A stretch of DNA of 64,000 bases from Bacteroidota bacterium (GTDB taxonomy: Bacteria; Bacteroidota; Rhodothermia; Rhodothermales; Bin80). Shown in pieces: positions 19,998-29,061 of the stretch. Position 1 is the first letter of the stretch; every line of letters starts with the position of its first letter. The notes below the pieces were generated by a model. That model had not been told where the DNA came from. It saw only the letters and a program-made list of their open reading frames with translations, and did no database searches. The stretch covers positions 1 to 64,000 of the forward strand of contig JAPPGC010000095.1 in NCBI GenBank assembly GCA_028875125.1, read 5' to 3'. Both the position numbers and the translations under genes were made by a program.

Positions 19998-20501
19998 CTA
20001 GCCAGTAGGTGCTCCGAGTGAGCTTTTGATCTCTTCCAACAGGGAATCACAGGCGCGGGATACAATCTCATAGACCTCCTCAAAGATTCCACTGTAATAC
20101 GGATCTGGTATTTCATCATCCACGGAGGACAGATCGAAAGTGCGCAAGAGTCTCACTTTCTCAGTGTAACGGCCATCCCTGTCTAATGAATGCACATCTC
20201 TCAGATTCGATCTGTCCATGACCAGAATAAGGTCACATGTCCGCAGGTCAGCTTTTGTGATCTTCTGTCCTCTGATATGATCCAGGCCGAAACCGTGTCG
20301 TCTTGCAACCCAACAAATCCGTGAATCCGGGGCTTCACCTATGTGCCAACCGCTCGTCCCTGAGGAAACCACTTCTATATAATCCTCCAGTCCATGTTTC
20401 TCCACGAGATTCTGGAAATAACCGTGAGCGAGCGGACTTCTGCAATGATTGCCCAAACACACGAACATGATGCGTTTGGGCTTTTTTGGTGTGGATAACA
20501 T
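19998..20501 (-). CDS. Low-molecular-weight protein tyrosine phosphatase
   Basis: MFVCLGNHCRSPLAHG (CX5R loop) and IPDPYYSG (DP motif). The track start at 20900 is too long; ATG at 20501 fits. Confidence 0.88.
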   Translation of the reverse strand: MLSTPKKPKRIMFVCLGNHCRSPLAHGYFQNLVEKHGLEDYIEVVSSGTSGWHIGEAPDSRICWVARRHGFGLDHIRGQKITKADLRTCDLILVMDRSNLRDVHSLDRDGRYTEKVRLLRTFDLSSVDDEIPDPYYSGIFEEVYEIVSRACDSLLEEIKSSLGAPTG

Positions 20502-20672
20502 CGACCCGTGTACTTGCAGAATCGTTGTAGGTTTGTGTATATTTTGTGCGCGCGACCGCACGAACTGGCCTGACATGTGTACACACAGTGCCTTGGAGGT
20601 CCTTTCGTACAAGTAATGTCGCGTCTTCGTTGGAGCAGGCGATTTGTGTGTTTCAATAATTGGGCAGTATCC

Positions 20673-21875
20673 ATGAGCATAAACTCGAGAGAGGCGGCCA
20701 TCCCCGTAGGCAAGTACATGGCAGCCCTGCGCGAGTATATTGAAGCTGACGGATTTGCCTGGGTTGAGGGGGAGCTTTCCGAGCATAAATCTTCCCGGGG
20801 ACACTGGTATTTTACAATTGCAGACGACTCCAGCGCGCTCAAATGCGTAATGTGGAAAAGTCGAACACTGTATGTGGGATTCACGCCTGAACCGGGGCAA
20901 TTACTGCGCGTGTATGGATCCCCTACTGTTTATCCGAAGTTTGGCAATCTCCAGTTCAACGTCCAAAGAATTGAGCGCCGACACACCACCGGCGAACTCC
21001 AGAAACGCTTTCTTGAGCTTCGGCGGAAACTTTCTGAGGATGGGCTTTTTGACGACAGTAAGAAAATATCCCTGCCCGCAATACCCCGGCGCATTGGAAT
21101 TGTTACTTCTGGGGAAGGAGCAGCATTACAAGATATCCTGCGTATCCTGCGGGATCGCTTTCCAGTTGCTGAGGTCATCCTGGCACCGGTCCGTGTTCAG
21201 GGTCCATACGCCGCGCCGGATATTATGGATGCTATTGCACAATTCAATCGTTTAGCGGCAAACCGTCGTCCTGATGTGCTTATTGTTGGACGTGGGGGTG
21301 GTTCGCTCGAAGACCTCTGGGCGTTCAACGAAGAGCCAGTCGCACGCGCTATATTCGATTCAAGGATCCCCATTATCAGTGCGGTTGGACATGAAACCGA
21401 CACAACCATTGCAGACTTGGTGGCTGACGTGCGCGCTGCTACCCCCACACATGCCGCCCAAACCTGTGTACCAGATCTCTCGTCCCTCGTCTGGAATATT
21501 CAAGGATGCACGCAACAGATGCATCAATCATACATCGCCCGAATAATCGGGCTGCGCCAGCGAATTGTCCAGATTACTGAATCATATACATTCAATTCAC
21601 CGATCAATCGAGTGCGCGACGCACAACAGACACTGAACAACTACGTAGACCTGTTGAATGAGTCCCTGAACAGTCGCATTCAGAGAAGTAGACACCAAGT
21701 GAAGTTGCTCAATGGACAAATAACCGCACTGAACCCGCGCCGATACCTAAGGCGCGGCTTCGCTCGTATAGAACGGGAGGGAAAAGTTGTGCGTTCCAGT
21801 CACGAACTTAATAGACACGACCACGTGGCTCTCCATTTTGCCGACGGGCATCGGGAAGCTATAATCAGCGACTGA
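20673..21875 (+). CDS. xseA: Exodeoxyribonuclease VII large subunit
   Basis: VGKYMAALREYIEADGFAWVEGELSEHKSSRGHWYFTIADD; RIGIVTSGEGAALQDIL; DVLIVGRGGGSLEDLWAFNEEPVARAIFDSRIPIISAVGHETDTTIADLVADVRAATPTHAA. Confidence 0.93.
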   Translation: MSINSREAAIPVGKYMAALREYIEADGFAWVEGELSEHKSSRGHWYFTIADDSSALKCVMWKSRTLYVGFTPEPGQLLRVYGSPTVYPKFGNLQFNVQRIERRHTTGELQKRFLELRRKLSEDGLFDDSKKISLPAIPRRIGIVTSGEGAALQDILRILRDRFPVAEVILAPVRVQGPYAAPDIMDAIAQFNRLAANRRPDVLIVGRGGGSLEDLWAFNEEPVARAIFDSRIPIISAVGHETDTTIADLVADVRAATPTHAAQTCVPDLSSLVWNIQGCTQQMHQSYIARIIGLRQRIVQITESYTFNSPINRVRDAQQTLNNYVDLLNESLNSRIQRSRHQVKLLNGQITALNPRRYLRRGFARIEREGKVVRSSHELNRHDHVALHFADGHREAIISD

Positions 21876-21974
21876 AAATATTCGTCCTTTTTCCCCAAAT
21901 ACGATAGTCCCATTCCTAATCAACCCACAATAGCAACCACACTCCAGATCTCCCCCCGATCCCGGCTTGATATA

Positions 21975-23015
21975 TTGAACGTTGGAGAAAATGTGGAGAA
22001 CGTAGACTCCGGTATCTTCTCCAAATTTGACAGGATTGCGTTCTGTTCGGTTCATACTACGGCAGGATTTCTGGAGCAGCCTCTTGCCCTGAAACTGGGA
22101 AACACTCGCGAAGGTATTGAATCACTTGTTCGCTCGGCTCGCAGACTCTTTCCGGAAGGCGCGCCCTACTGGCATGATCGCATGGAACTCCGAAGTGAAT
22201 TGACTGCTGAGCAACGCAAACACGAACCCCTGAACGCGGATTCGCACCTGGCTTTCATATGCCTCGGGCTTTGCAATTGCGTCCTGTACAAATTTGCTCC
22301 AGATCAGCCCGTCTACTTCATTGATCTTGATGGTGAGTCCAATGAGACTTTTCGATCCAGAAAATCAATAGCCGTGGGATACAACAATGCTACCTGCGTG
22401 CACGAAGAAACATTGAAGGTTGACCTGCCCAAGAAAAATCAGTGTGCAGTGGATCTGAACAACAGCCTACCCGACCTGCAGGCACTCGTAGCCAAATACC
22501 AGATTCATCGGGGGCTTGTTACTCTTGAACTGGCTCCAGGCGAGAAACATGCAGGGGTAACAGTGAATGAGTTTGAATCACTGCTTGTCGAGCGTGATAT
22601 CACCGATGTACTTATGAATCCACTGAGATATACGCTGTCCAATGCTCCCCGGTTTGCACGAAATCCGCTGAGGGTTCCAGGTAAGGCCAAGAATATGCTC
22701 CAGTATGAAATACACCTAGCCATCAGGGATGGACTGAGAGTCGCAAATCGAAGTGTCTCAATACTTGAGTACATGGTGGAACGTCTGGGTATGCATCTAC
22801 CCCTGTTGGAACATGTAATTGACCGGATTGCATCTCCTCTGGAAGCACGGTGGATGAATTTGGGCAGTTCAATCCAAATGCTCATCAACGCAAAAGATGA
22901 AGATCCTCTGGGACGCGTAGTGATCGGCACTTACCAGAGCCCAATACTAATTCAATGGAGGCGTCCTGAATCGGATGTCCGTGAGATGCACCTGCGTCTA
23001 TTGCGCTTCACATAG
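21975..23015 (+). CDS. YjbQ/UPF0047-like protein with long C-terminal extension (hypothetical)
   Basis: SVHTTAGFLEQPLAL...ADSHLAFICLGLCN...VYFIDLDG resembles YjbQ conserved blocks; end GRVVIGTYQSPILIQWRRPESDVREMHLRLLRF. TTG start uncertain. Confidence 0.5.
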   Translation: MNVGENVENVDSGIFSKFDRIAFCSVHTTAGFLEQPLALKLGNTREGIESLVRSARRLFPEGAPYWHDRMELRSELTAEQRKHEPLNADSHLAFICLGLCNCVLYKFAPDQPVYFIDLDGESNETFRSRKSIAVGYNNATCVHEETLKVDLPKKNQCAVDLNNSLPDLQALVAKYQIHRGLVTLELAPGEKHAGVTVNEFESLLVERDITDVLMNPLRYTLSNAPRFARNPLRVPGKAKNMLQYEIHLAIRDGLRVANRSVSILEYMVERLGMHLPLLEHVIDRIASPLEARWMNLGSSIQMLINAKDEDPLGRVVIGTYQSPILIQWRRPESDVREMHLRLLRFT

Positions 23016-23017
23016 AA

Positions 23018-23797
23018 TCAGATTAGAGACCGTGACTGGCCGCCATCAACATTCAGACAGGCCCCGGTAATCAGACTCGCCCGCTCAGAAAGAAGGAATG
23101 CAGCGACGTCTGCAATTTCTTCTGCTGTCCCAAACCGGCCAATCGGCAGATTGTCTGCTATAAAGACCTTCATCCCTTCCGGGTCGCTTTTTACCCGTCT
23201 GTCCCAAGATCCTCCAGGAAATTGAATAGATCCAGGAGCCAGTGTATTTACGCGAATGTTATCCGGCGCCAGTTCCAACGCCATGATTTTGGCGGCACTT
23301 GTGAGTGCAGACTTGGTCGCGTTGTAGATCGACAACCCGGGACCACCAGCTTCACGACCGAAGATGGAGCCTATAAAAAGAATGGCGCCACCTCCGGCTG
23401 TTTTCATGAATGGAATTACTGCGCGACTGGCCCGTAGGTGCATCTTCAAATTCAAGGTTAATATGTCATCCCAATCCTGGTCTGACAAATCAGCGAACTT
23501 GCCCCGACGATTGCCACCAGCGTTATTAACCAGAAGTTGAACCCCTCCAAAGTGGTCGGCCGCAGTTTTAATCAAGGCTTCCGGTTCTCCAGGCACCGCT
23601 AAATCTGCCTGCTTTGCCAGTACAGGCACACCATGTAGTCTAGTGATCTCTTCTCTCACAGCCTCCAGTGCTTCCTGGCCACGGGCACAAACAACAAGAC
23701 GACATCCTTCTGCCGCAAGCCCCATTGCAATGGCTCTGCCCAATCCACGACTGGCGCCAGTAACAACCGCAACCTTCCCTTTGAGACCTAAATTCAT
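23018..23797 (-). CDS. SDR-family oxidoreductase
   Basis: GKVAVVTGASRGLGRAIAMGLA; LVNNAGGNRRGKF; YNATKSALTSAAKIMALELAPDNIRVNTLAPG; GACLNVDGGQS. Confidence 0.9.
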   Translation of the reverse strand: MNLGLKGKVAVVTGASRGLGRAIAMGLAAEGCRLVVCARGQEALEAVREEITRLHGVPVLAKQADLAVPGEPEALIKTAADHFGGVQLLVNNAGGNRRGKFADLSDQDWDDILTLNLKMHLRASRAVIPFMKTAGGGAILFIGSIFGREAGGPGLSIYNATKSALTSAAKIMALELAPDNIRVNTLAPGSIQFPGGSWDRRVKSDPEGMKVFIADNLPIGRFGTAEEIADVAAFLLSERASLITGACLNVDGGQSRSLI

Positions 23798-23865
23798 CTT
23801 TCTAAGACTTTAAGAGTACAATTTATTGATCGTTTGCGTACGTCCCTTTACCATTGCCTGATCCT

Positions 23866-24114
23866 ATGAGCAATACAACAGAGACCGAAGAATCGCTTGA
23901 TACGCTTCTGCAGCGCTTGGAGTCCATTGCAAAGGACTTATCCGAAGATTCCGGTACAATGGAATCGGCCTTGAAAAAATACGAGGAAGGCATCGGCCTT
24001 GCTAAAGAATGTATGAAACGGCTGGATACAGCCGAACAACGGGTCACTGAATTGCGCAGTATTCTTGAGGCCGACACGGATGCTCCATCTGACGAATTTA
24101 CTCTTCCCAACTGA
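23866..24114 (+). CDS. xseB: Exodeoxyribonuclease VII small subunit
   Basis: ETEESLDTLLQRLESIAKDLSEDSGTMESALKKYEEGIGLAKECMKRLDTAEQRV. Confidence 0.88.
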   Translation: MSNTTETEESLDTLLQRLESIAKDLSEDSGTMESALKKYEEGIGLAKECMKRLDTAEQRVTELRSILEADTDAPSDEFTLPN

Positions 24115-24629
24115 TGTCACCTGCATCTGATCATATCCTGCACGACCTGTCCGACGAAGCCCGCCTTTGGGTCATAGCACTTGACGGGGATGAGACTGGA
24201 CTACAGGGCCTACTTACCCGAACACAACAATTTATCGAACAATGGGTCTCGCACGGCCGCCCTGTTCAGGGAGCTGCTGTGCTTGAAGCGAACCGTTTCC
24301 TGTTGGTTGCCGGCGAGGTTGCTGGCGGTGCCATCAGCGGCTGTGGCATTGACGCGCTTATGCATGCGATTCAGGAAGCTTCCATGATTGAAAACTGTCG
24401 ACTACTTTCATCTATGTTGATTTATTACAGATCCGAGAGCGGTCAAGTAAATTATACTTCGCGCGCGAACTTCAGAAAAATAGTTTCTGAAGGCCTGATA
24501 AGCTCCACTACCAGGGTGTTTAACCCCGGGATCTATACCTTGGGGGCACTACGGGCCAAGGAATTTGAGCTTCCGCTTGCAGATTCTGTCTACAGCCGAA
24601 TGTATCGTGCACCTGTGGCCGCGACATAG
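24114..24629 (+). CDS. Conserved hypothetical protein (Bacteroidota-type)
   Basis: RLWVIALDGDETGLQGLLTRTQQFIEQWVSHGRPVQG...SGCGIDALMHAIQEA; overlaps the xseB stop. Confidence 0.65.
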   Translation: MSPASDHILHDLSDEARLWVIALDGDETGLQGLLTRTQQFIEQWVSHGRPVQGAAVLEANRFLLVAGEVAGGAISGCGIDALMHAIQEASMIENCRLLSSMLIYYRSESGQVNYTSRANFRKIVSEGLISSTTRVFNPGIYTLGALRAKEFELPLADSVYSRMYRAPVAAT

Positions 24630-25016
24630 GAGCATGCCTCAGTAATTGTACTCGGCGCGTTCAAAGCAATTTGCAGGTGGTAGCAAGTATCGGAGTAACA
24701 ATCAGAGCGGTGGAGGAGCATGTTTAGATGCCAGGCTTCCCAGAGCAACAAACTTCAGAATCCACCCTTTTCTTTTCGTGAAAGTTAGGTATGAACCTGG
24801 GCGCGAGTAGACCTCCAAATGACAACGGAACCTGCCCTGATAAGGGGGTAAAGCGGGAACCAAAATCGTCCAGACCGATACGGTGACTCGCAGTGGGCCA
24901 TAGCCACCGAAAAACGATCGAAACGGAAATGAAGGGGGTCTGTATTTTTAGGGCACTACAAATGGCGAACTTGTTGGGAGGGATGAAGCGTCCTCCAGCA
25001 TAAGCTCCTTCATATA

Positions 25017-26090
25017 ATGTTTAGGACGCCTCGTTGGCAATTGCGCGACCGAATTCCTCAAAGGCGCGAGATCACCTACAGCACGCTATTTTTGACTGCC
25101 TGGATGGGAGTCGGCACTGTAGGGTATGCTGTCCTTGAAGGTTGGGGGCTGCTGGACTCGCTCTATATGGCGTTCATAACGTTATCTACAATTGGGTTTA
25201 CCGAAGTACGAGAGCTATCAAGTGCGGGAAGGGTCTTTACAATCCTTTTTGCATCCATCGGGATAGGCTTCTTAGCTATTGTGGCGACACGATGGACACG
25301 TCTGCTTGTAGCAGGTACGCTGATCCGAAACCGTCGCCGGATTCATAGAATCAAAAACATGCGAAATCACTATATCATCTGCGGGTATGGGCGTGTGGGA
25401 AAGGATGTTACAGAATTGCTCCTGAGAGCCGGGAAATCCCTCGTAGTTCTAGATAAGAATGAAAAGCTCGTAAAGCATCTGTCTGAAAACGGAATAAATG
25501 CACTTGTTGGAGATGCTACCCAGGACAGCGCCCTGCTTTCGGTGGGCATAACGAATGCAACTGCGCTTATCACGCTGCTGCCCAACGACGCCCAAAACGT
25601 CTACGTCGCGCTTGTCGCACGGGAGAATAACCCTGAGTTATTTATTCTGGCGCGTGCGTCCGATGCTGCCAGCCGACGGCGCATACTCCAGGCTGGTGCC
25701 ACAAAAGTGGTATCGCCCGTGCAGGTTGGAGCCGAAAGAATGGCTCAAGTGGTTTTGCGCCCTCACGTAGACCGGTTTATGTCTTACGTATTGCAGGCAG
25801 ATGACCTGGGATTGAGTATGGAGCAGGTAATGATAGAAGAAGGGGCCCCCTTGGCTGGTAAAACCCTCAAAGAAGCAGATTTTCGTGGGTTCTGGGAAAC
25901 TATTGTCATCGCTATCGTCAAAGGAGATACTGATAAAGACATGCATTTCTATCCAGGACCTGATGATCTGATTGAAGCGGGGAACATCCTGATAGTGCTC
26001 GGAAGTATCGAGATGATTGGAAAACTCATCAGCGAGGGATGCCTGCCTCCCAAAAGAACCTCAAACAACATCTTGCGAAAATCATCGTAA
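25017..26090 (+). CDS. Potassium channel with TrkA-N/RCK domain
   Basis: Pore STIGFTEV; RNHYIICGYGRVGKDVTELLLRAGKSLVVLDKN; NALVGDATQDSALLSVGI; TrkA-C-like APLAGKTLKEADFR. Confidence 0.88.
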   Translation: MFRTPRWQLRDRIPQRREITYSTLFLTAWMGVGTVGYAVLEGWGLLDSLYMAFITLSTIGFTEVRELSSAGRVFTILFASIGIGFLAIVATRWTRLLVAGTLIRNRRRIHRIKNMRNHYIICGYGRVGKDVTELLLRAGKSLVVLDKNEKLVKHLSENGINALVGDATQDSALLSVGITNATALITLLPNDAQNVYVALVARENNPELFILARASDAASRRRILQAGATKVVSPVQVGAERMAQVVLRPHVDRFMSYVLQADDLGLSMEQVMIEEGAPLAGKTLKEADFRGFWETIVIAIVKGDTDKDMHFYPGPDDLIEAGNILIVLGSIEMIGKLISEGCLPPKRTSNNILRKSS

Positions 26091-26092
26091 CC

Positions 26093-27058
26093 ATGCAGAT
26101 GCGCTCGCTTCAACTACTTTGGATTCTCTTATTTGTACCGGCTTCCTACGCCCAGTCGGGCGGGTACATTGACCAGGATGCAGTTGCAGACCTGCTTAAC
26201 CTGCGCTTCGAAAGCCTTGAACATATCCCGGAGGTTTTCTACAGGTACCATGTCCTCGAAAATGATCGGAACAACAGCGTTCTGGCCCGAAATGTGTTCT
26301 ATCGTACAATTGGTGATGGCAATACCCAACTTGGTGCTCGACGCTCAATGGTTGTAGAAATGATCAACCGGCGCATGATGCAGACTTATACCGTCGGCGA
26401 TACCATCATCACACCAACACGGTTTGAATTGGATTTCAGGGCTTATTCACCGTTTCCACGCTACTATGCCGGCGGACGTGAGTTTGACAAGCTCTTCATT
26501 ATGGACAAGACGATTCAGGCCTTTGCCGCTTACGAGTACGGACGCCTTATGCGGTGGGGGATCATCAATACCGGTAACCCGGATGAATCGCCAACCCCCT
26601 ATGGCCGCTACAATTTCAATTGGCGTGAGGAGTACCGAGTATCATCGGAGAGCCCCGAAGGTGAGCCCTGGGAAATGTACTGGGTCATGAACTTCCATGC
26701 TGGCGATGGCATGCATGTCCACCAATACGAAATGCCCACCGGCGGCCCGATGAGCCACGGATGTGTGCGACTCGTTGATGCTGATGCACAATGGGTTTAC
26801 AACTGGGCGGACATATGGCAAACTACCAGCACATCCGAGGGAATTGCATCTATGGGGGCAAAAATCCTGAAACAGGGTACTACTGTGTTGGTCATCGGTA
26901 CAGAACCGCGCGGCAAGCCGCAACCATTTGAGCAAGCTCGCCGCTATCCTGTCCTGAAGCTTGTTGATCTGCCCGCCCATCCTTATGACGTGCCTCCCGC
27001 CACTCCCCAGCAGATCAGGTTTGACGAACTTCGCAAATCACAGCAGATTGACCCCTGA
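26093..27058 (+). CDS. L,D-transpeptidase (YkuD-type) secreted protein
   Basis: Signal peptide from MQMRSLQLLWILLFVPASYAQ; MSHGCVRLVDADAQWVYNWAD (SHGCVR catalytic motif). Confidence 0.87.
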   Translation: MQMRSLQLLWILLFVPASYAQSGGYIDQDAVADLLNLRFESLEHIPEVFYRYHVLENDRNNSVLARNVFYRTIGDGNTQLGARRSMVVEMINRRMMQTYTVGDTIITPTRFELDFRAYSPFPRYYAGGREFDKLFIMDKTIQAFAAYEYGRLMRWGIINTGNPDESPTPYGRYNFNWREEYRVSSESPEGEPWEMYWVMNFHAGDGMHVHQYEMPTGGPMSHGCVRLVDADAQWVYNWADIWQTTSTSEGIASMGAKILKQGTTVLVIGTEPRGKPQPFEQARRYPVLKLVDLPAHPYDVPPATPQQIRFDELRKSQQIDP

Positions 27059-27081
27059 GCGTGTGCTGATACGTTGGACTT

Positions 27082-28224
27082 TTACTGGATAGCACGAAAC
27101 ATTCGCTTACCGCGAATTTGGCCCAGTATGAACGGACTGCCTACGCTGTTCCACGAAAAATAAACAGCGACTGCACGCCCAACCACATGGTCCATTGGAA
27201 CAAAGCCCCAAAAACGGCTGTCCTCGGAATTGTCCCTATTGTCACCCATTACAAAGAAATAGTCCTGCGCGAAGGTATAAGTATCTCGTGCCTCGCCGTT
27301 GATTCGAATCGTGCTATCACTGCTCAGGGATGCAGTATGTCCCTCAAATTTGGTGATCACAGGCTCATAAATCGGCCAGTTTTCCAGCGTCAGATCTACA
27401 GTGAGATCTTTGCCCGGGATCGTGATTGGCCCGTAGTTATCGGTAGAATGGTTGCTGCTCGGGGGATACAGTGAGTAGGTCCGATTCACGGCTGGTTCCC
27501 TGACAACGGGGTTGACCGCCGTCACATATTCCCAGGCTTCGATGGCCTTCGCGGCAGCATCGGTAGCCTGGATCCGTACGACCGTGGGATTCATGGTCGG
27601 CCAATGTTCGGAGACACCCAATTCTTCCAGGCGTGCACTTGGTAGACGCATACGCGGATCCTCCTTATAGACATACCAGAAGCGCTGCATGGTATCCTTG
27701 AAGGGTTCCGTTGTCTCCTTGAAAAACAACGTATCACCGCCGACGTGTACAATTTTGTCAATTATCTCAAGCGTATCACCCGGTATGCCAATGATCCGTT
27801 TGATGTAGTACGTCTTGCGATCAATGGGCTTGTCATCATCATCCGCCGGCCAGTTGAACACAACGGCATCGAAACGCTTAGGCTCAGAAAAACCGGGGAA
27901 CCGGGTCCACGGAAGATCAAGCCCCCGCACGTATATCTGGGTGAAGGGAATGCCTATGGTCATCGGGGTTCTCATACCGTAATGCAGCTTTGACACTACG
28001 ATGTAGTCCCCAACGAGTAAACTCTTCTCCATGGAGGGGGTTGGAATCTGAAACAGATCAAAGAACACCGTCCGCATAATGACCATGAAGATGATCGCAA
28101 ACACTACGGCATCTAGCCATTCTCTCAGCGGCCCCTTTTTCTTTTTCTTACTCTTACCGCTGCGCTGTGCCGCTCTTTCTGCACGTCGCTTTTGTCTTTC
28201 CTTCTTGCCAAGTGATTCAGGCAT
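27082..28224 (-). CDS. lepB: Signal peptidase I (long form with insertion)
   Basis: FDLFQIPTPSMEKSLLVGDYIVVSKLHYG (Ser), YYIKRIIGIPGDTLEI (Lys), FVMGDNRDNSEDSRFWGFVPMDHVVGRA. Confidence 0.93.
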   Translation of the reverse strand: MPESLGKKERQKRRAERAAQRSGKSKKKKKGPLREWLDAVVFAIIFMVIMRTVFFDLFQIPTPSMEKSLLVGDYIVVSKLHYGMRTPMTIGIPFTQIYVRGLDLPWTRFPGFSEPKRFDAVVFNWPADDDDKPIDRKTYYIKRIIGIPGDTLEIIDKIVHVGGDTLFFKETTEPFKDTMQRFWYVYKEDPRMRLPSARLEELGVSEHWPTMNPTVVRIQATDAAAKAIEAWEYVTAVNPVVREPAVNRTYSLYPPSSNHSTDNYGPITIPGKDLTVDLTLENWPIYEPVITKFEGHTASLSSDSTIRINGEARDTYTFAQDYFFVMGDNRDNSEDSRFWGFVPMDHVVGRAVAVYFSWNSVGSPFILGQIRGKRMFRAIQ

Positions 28225-28262
28225 CAGTTAGTTCCTCGGTGAAATTCGTCTGTCTTGGACTG

Positions 28263-29057
28263 TTATGATGAGGCTTGAACCGGTCTTCCCAATGTCAGAT
28301 TTGGTCGACATATTTGATTCAGAAAATACTCCGAACCATCGTATCCTGTCGAATACCATTTCTCCGTAACAAAATTATAATAGTAATCTACATAAGGTGC
28401 TGGCTCTGTGCGCATCGCCACCGCAAGAAGTGATTGTCGCATGCGATACAGGAATGATCGAAACCGCTGATCCGTTGCTACAATTACTCCACGGTCAAAC
28501 GGCCCCCGAACATCCATGACCATCATTGGAATCGAGTCATTGACCACGAACCAGTACTCAAACTGACCATTCTCGTCAGAAGGGGTTTCATCGCCTTGTT
28601 TCGTTTCCACGGCTGTCTGCGAAGGCGGACCAAAGTATGACTCGAGGTAAGCACGTATTTCGGGCGTGGCCACTGTGTCAAGCGGTGTAAAAAAATTATT
28701 CCCCAGATATGCCCATTTTACTTCTCCAAACCGTGTCAGCCAATCCGTTCGAGCATCGATTGACGCCAGCGTCCATGCATGAATTTCTCCTTGAAACGGC
28801 TTGGACAAAGATGGATCAGGCATGCCCATAACTTCCCTGATCCATCCAAACAGAGAGTCACTGGCTACTGGAAATCGGACCGGCTCAAGAGGGCCGACAT
28901 ATTCTCCATAGGTCTCCAGATACGTCCGATAGGTTCGTTGAAATTTCTCTTGAGCGTAAACAAAGCCGACCTCATCCCAGGCTACACGCTCATTTTGCGC
29001 ATGGGTATGCAAGGTTAGCATGAGCAGCATCAATAAAATGCAGAAGCTTCGCTGCAT
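28263..29057 (-). CDS. Secreted hypothetical protein
   Basis: Signal peptide MQRSFCILLMLLMLTLHTHAQ; intact ORF between lepB and lepA, same strand. Confidence 0.7.
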   Translation of the reverse strand: MQRSFCILLMLLMLTLHTHAQNERVAWDEVGFVYAQEKFQRTYRTYLETYGEYVGPLEPVRFPVASDSLFGWIREVMGMPDPSLSKPFQGEIHAWTLASIDARTDWLTRFGEVKWAYLGNNFFTPLDTVATPEIRAYLESYFGPPSQTAVETKQGDETPSDENGQFEYWFVVNDSIPMMVMDVRGPFDRGVIVATDQRFRSFLYRMRQSLLAVAMRTEPAPYVDYYYNFVTEKWYSTGYDGSEYFLNQICRPNLTLGRPVQASS

Positions 29058-29061
29058 GACG

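Noticed and set aside
20502-20900. N-terminal extension of the PTP ORF to 20900
   Set aside because: Would overlap xseA on the opposite strand; the extension has no domain and ATG at 20501 precedes the conserved CX5R region at the normal distance.
24700-25000. RNase P RNA, tmRNA or SRP RNA in the 24.6-25.0 kb gap
   Set aside because: Conserved cores of these RNAs were not found by eye on either strand; kept only as an unexplained region.
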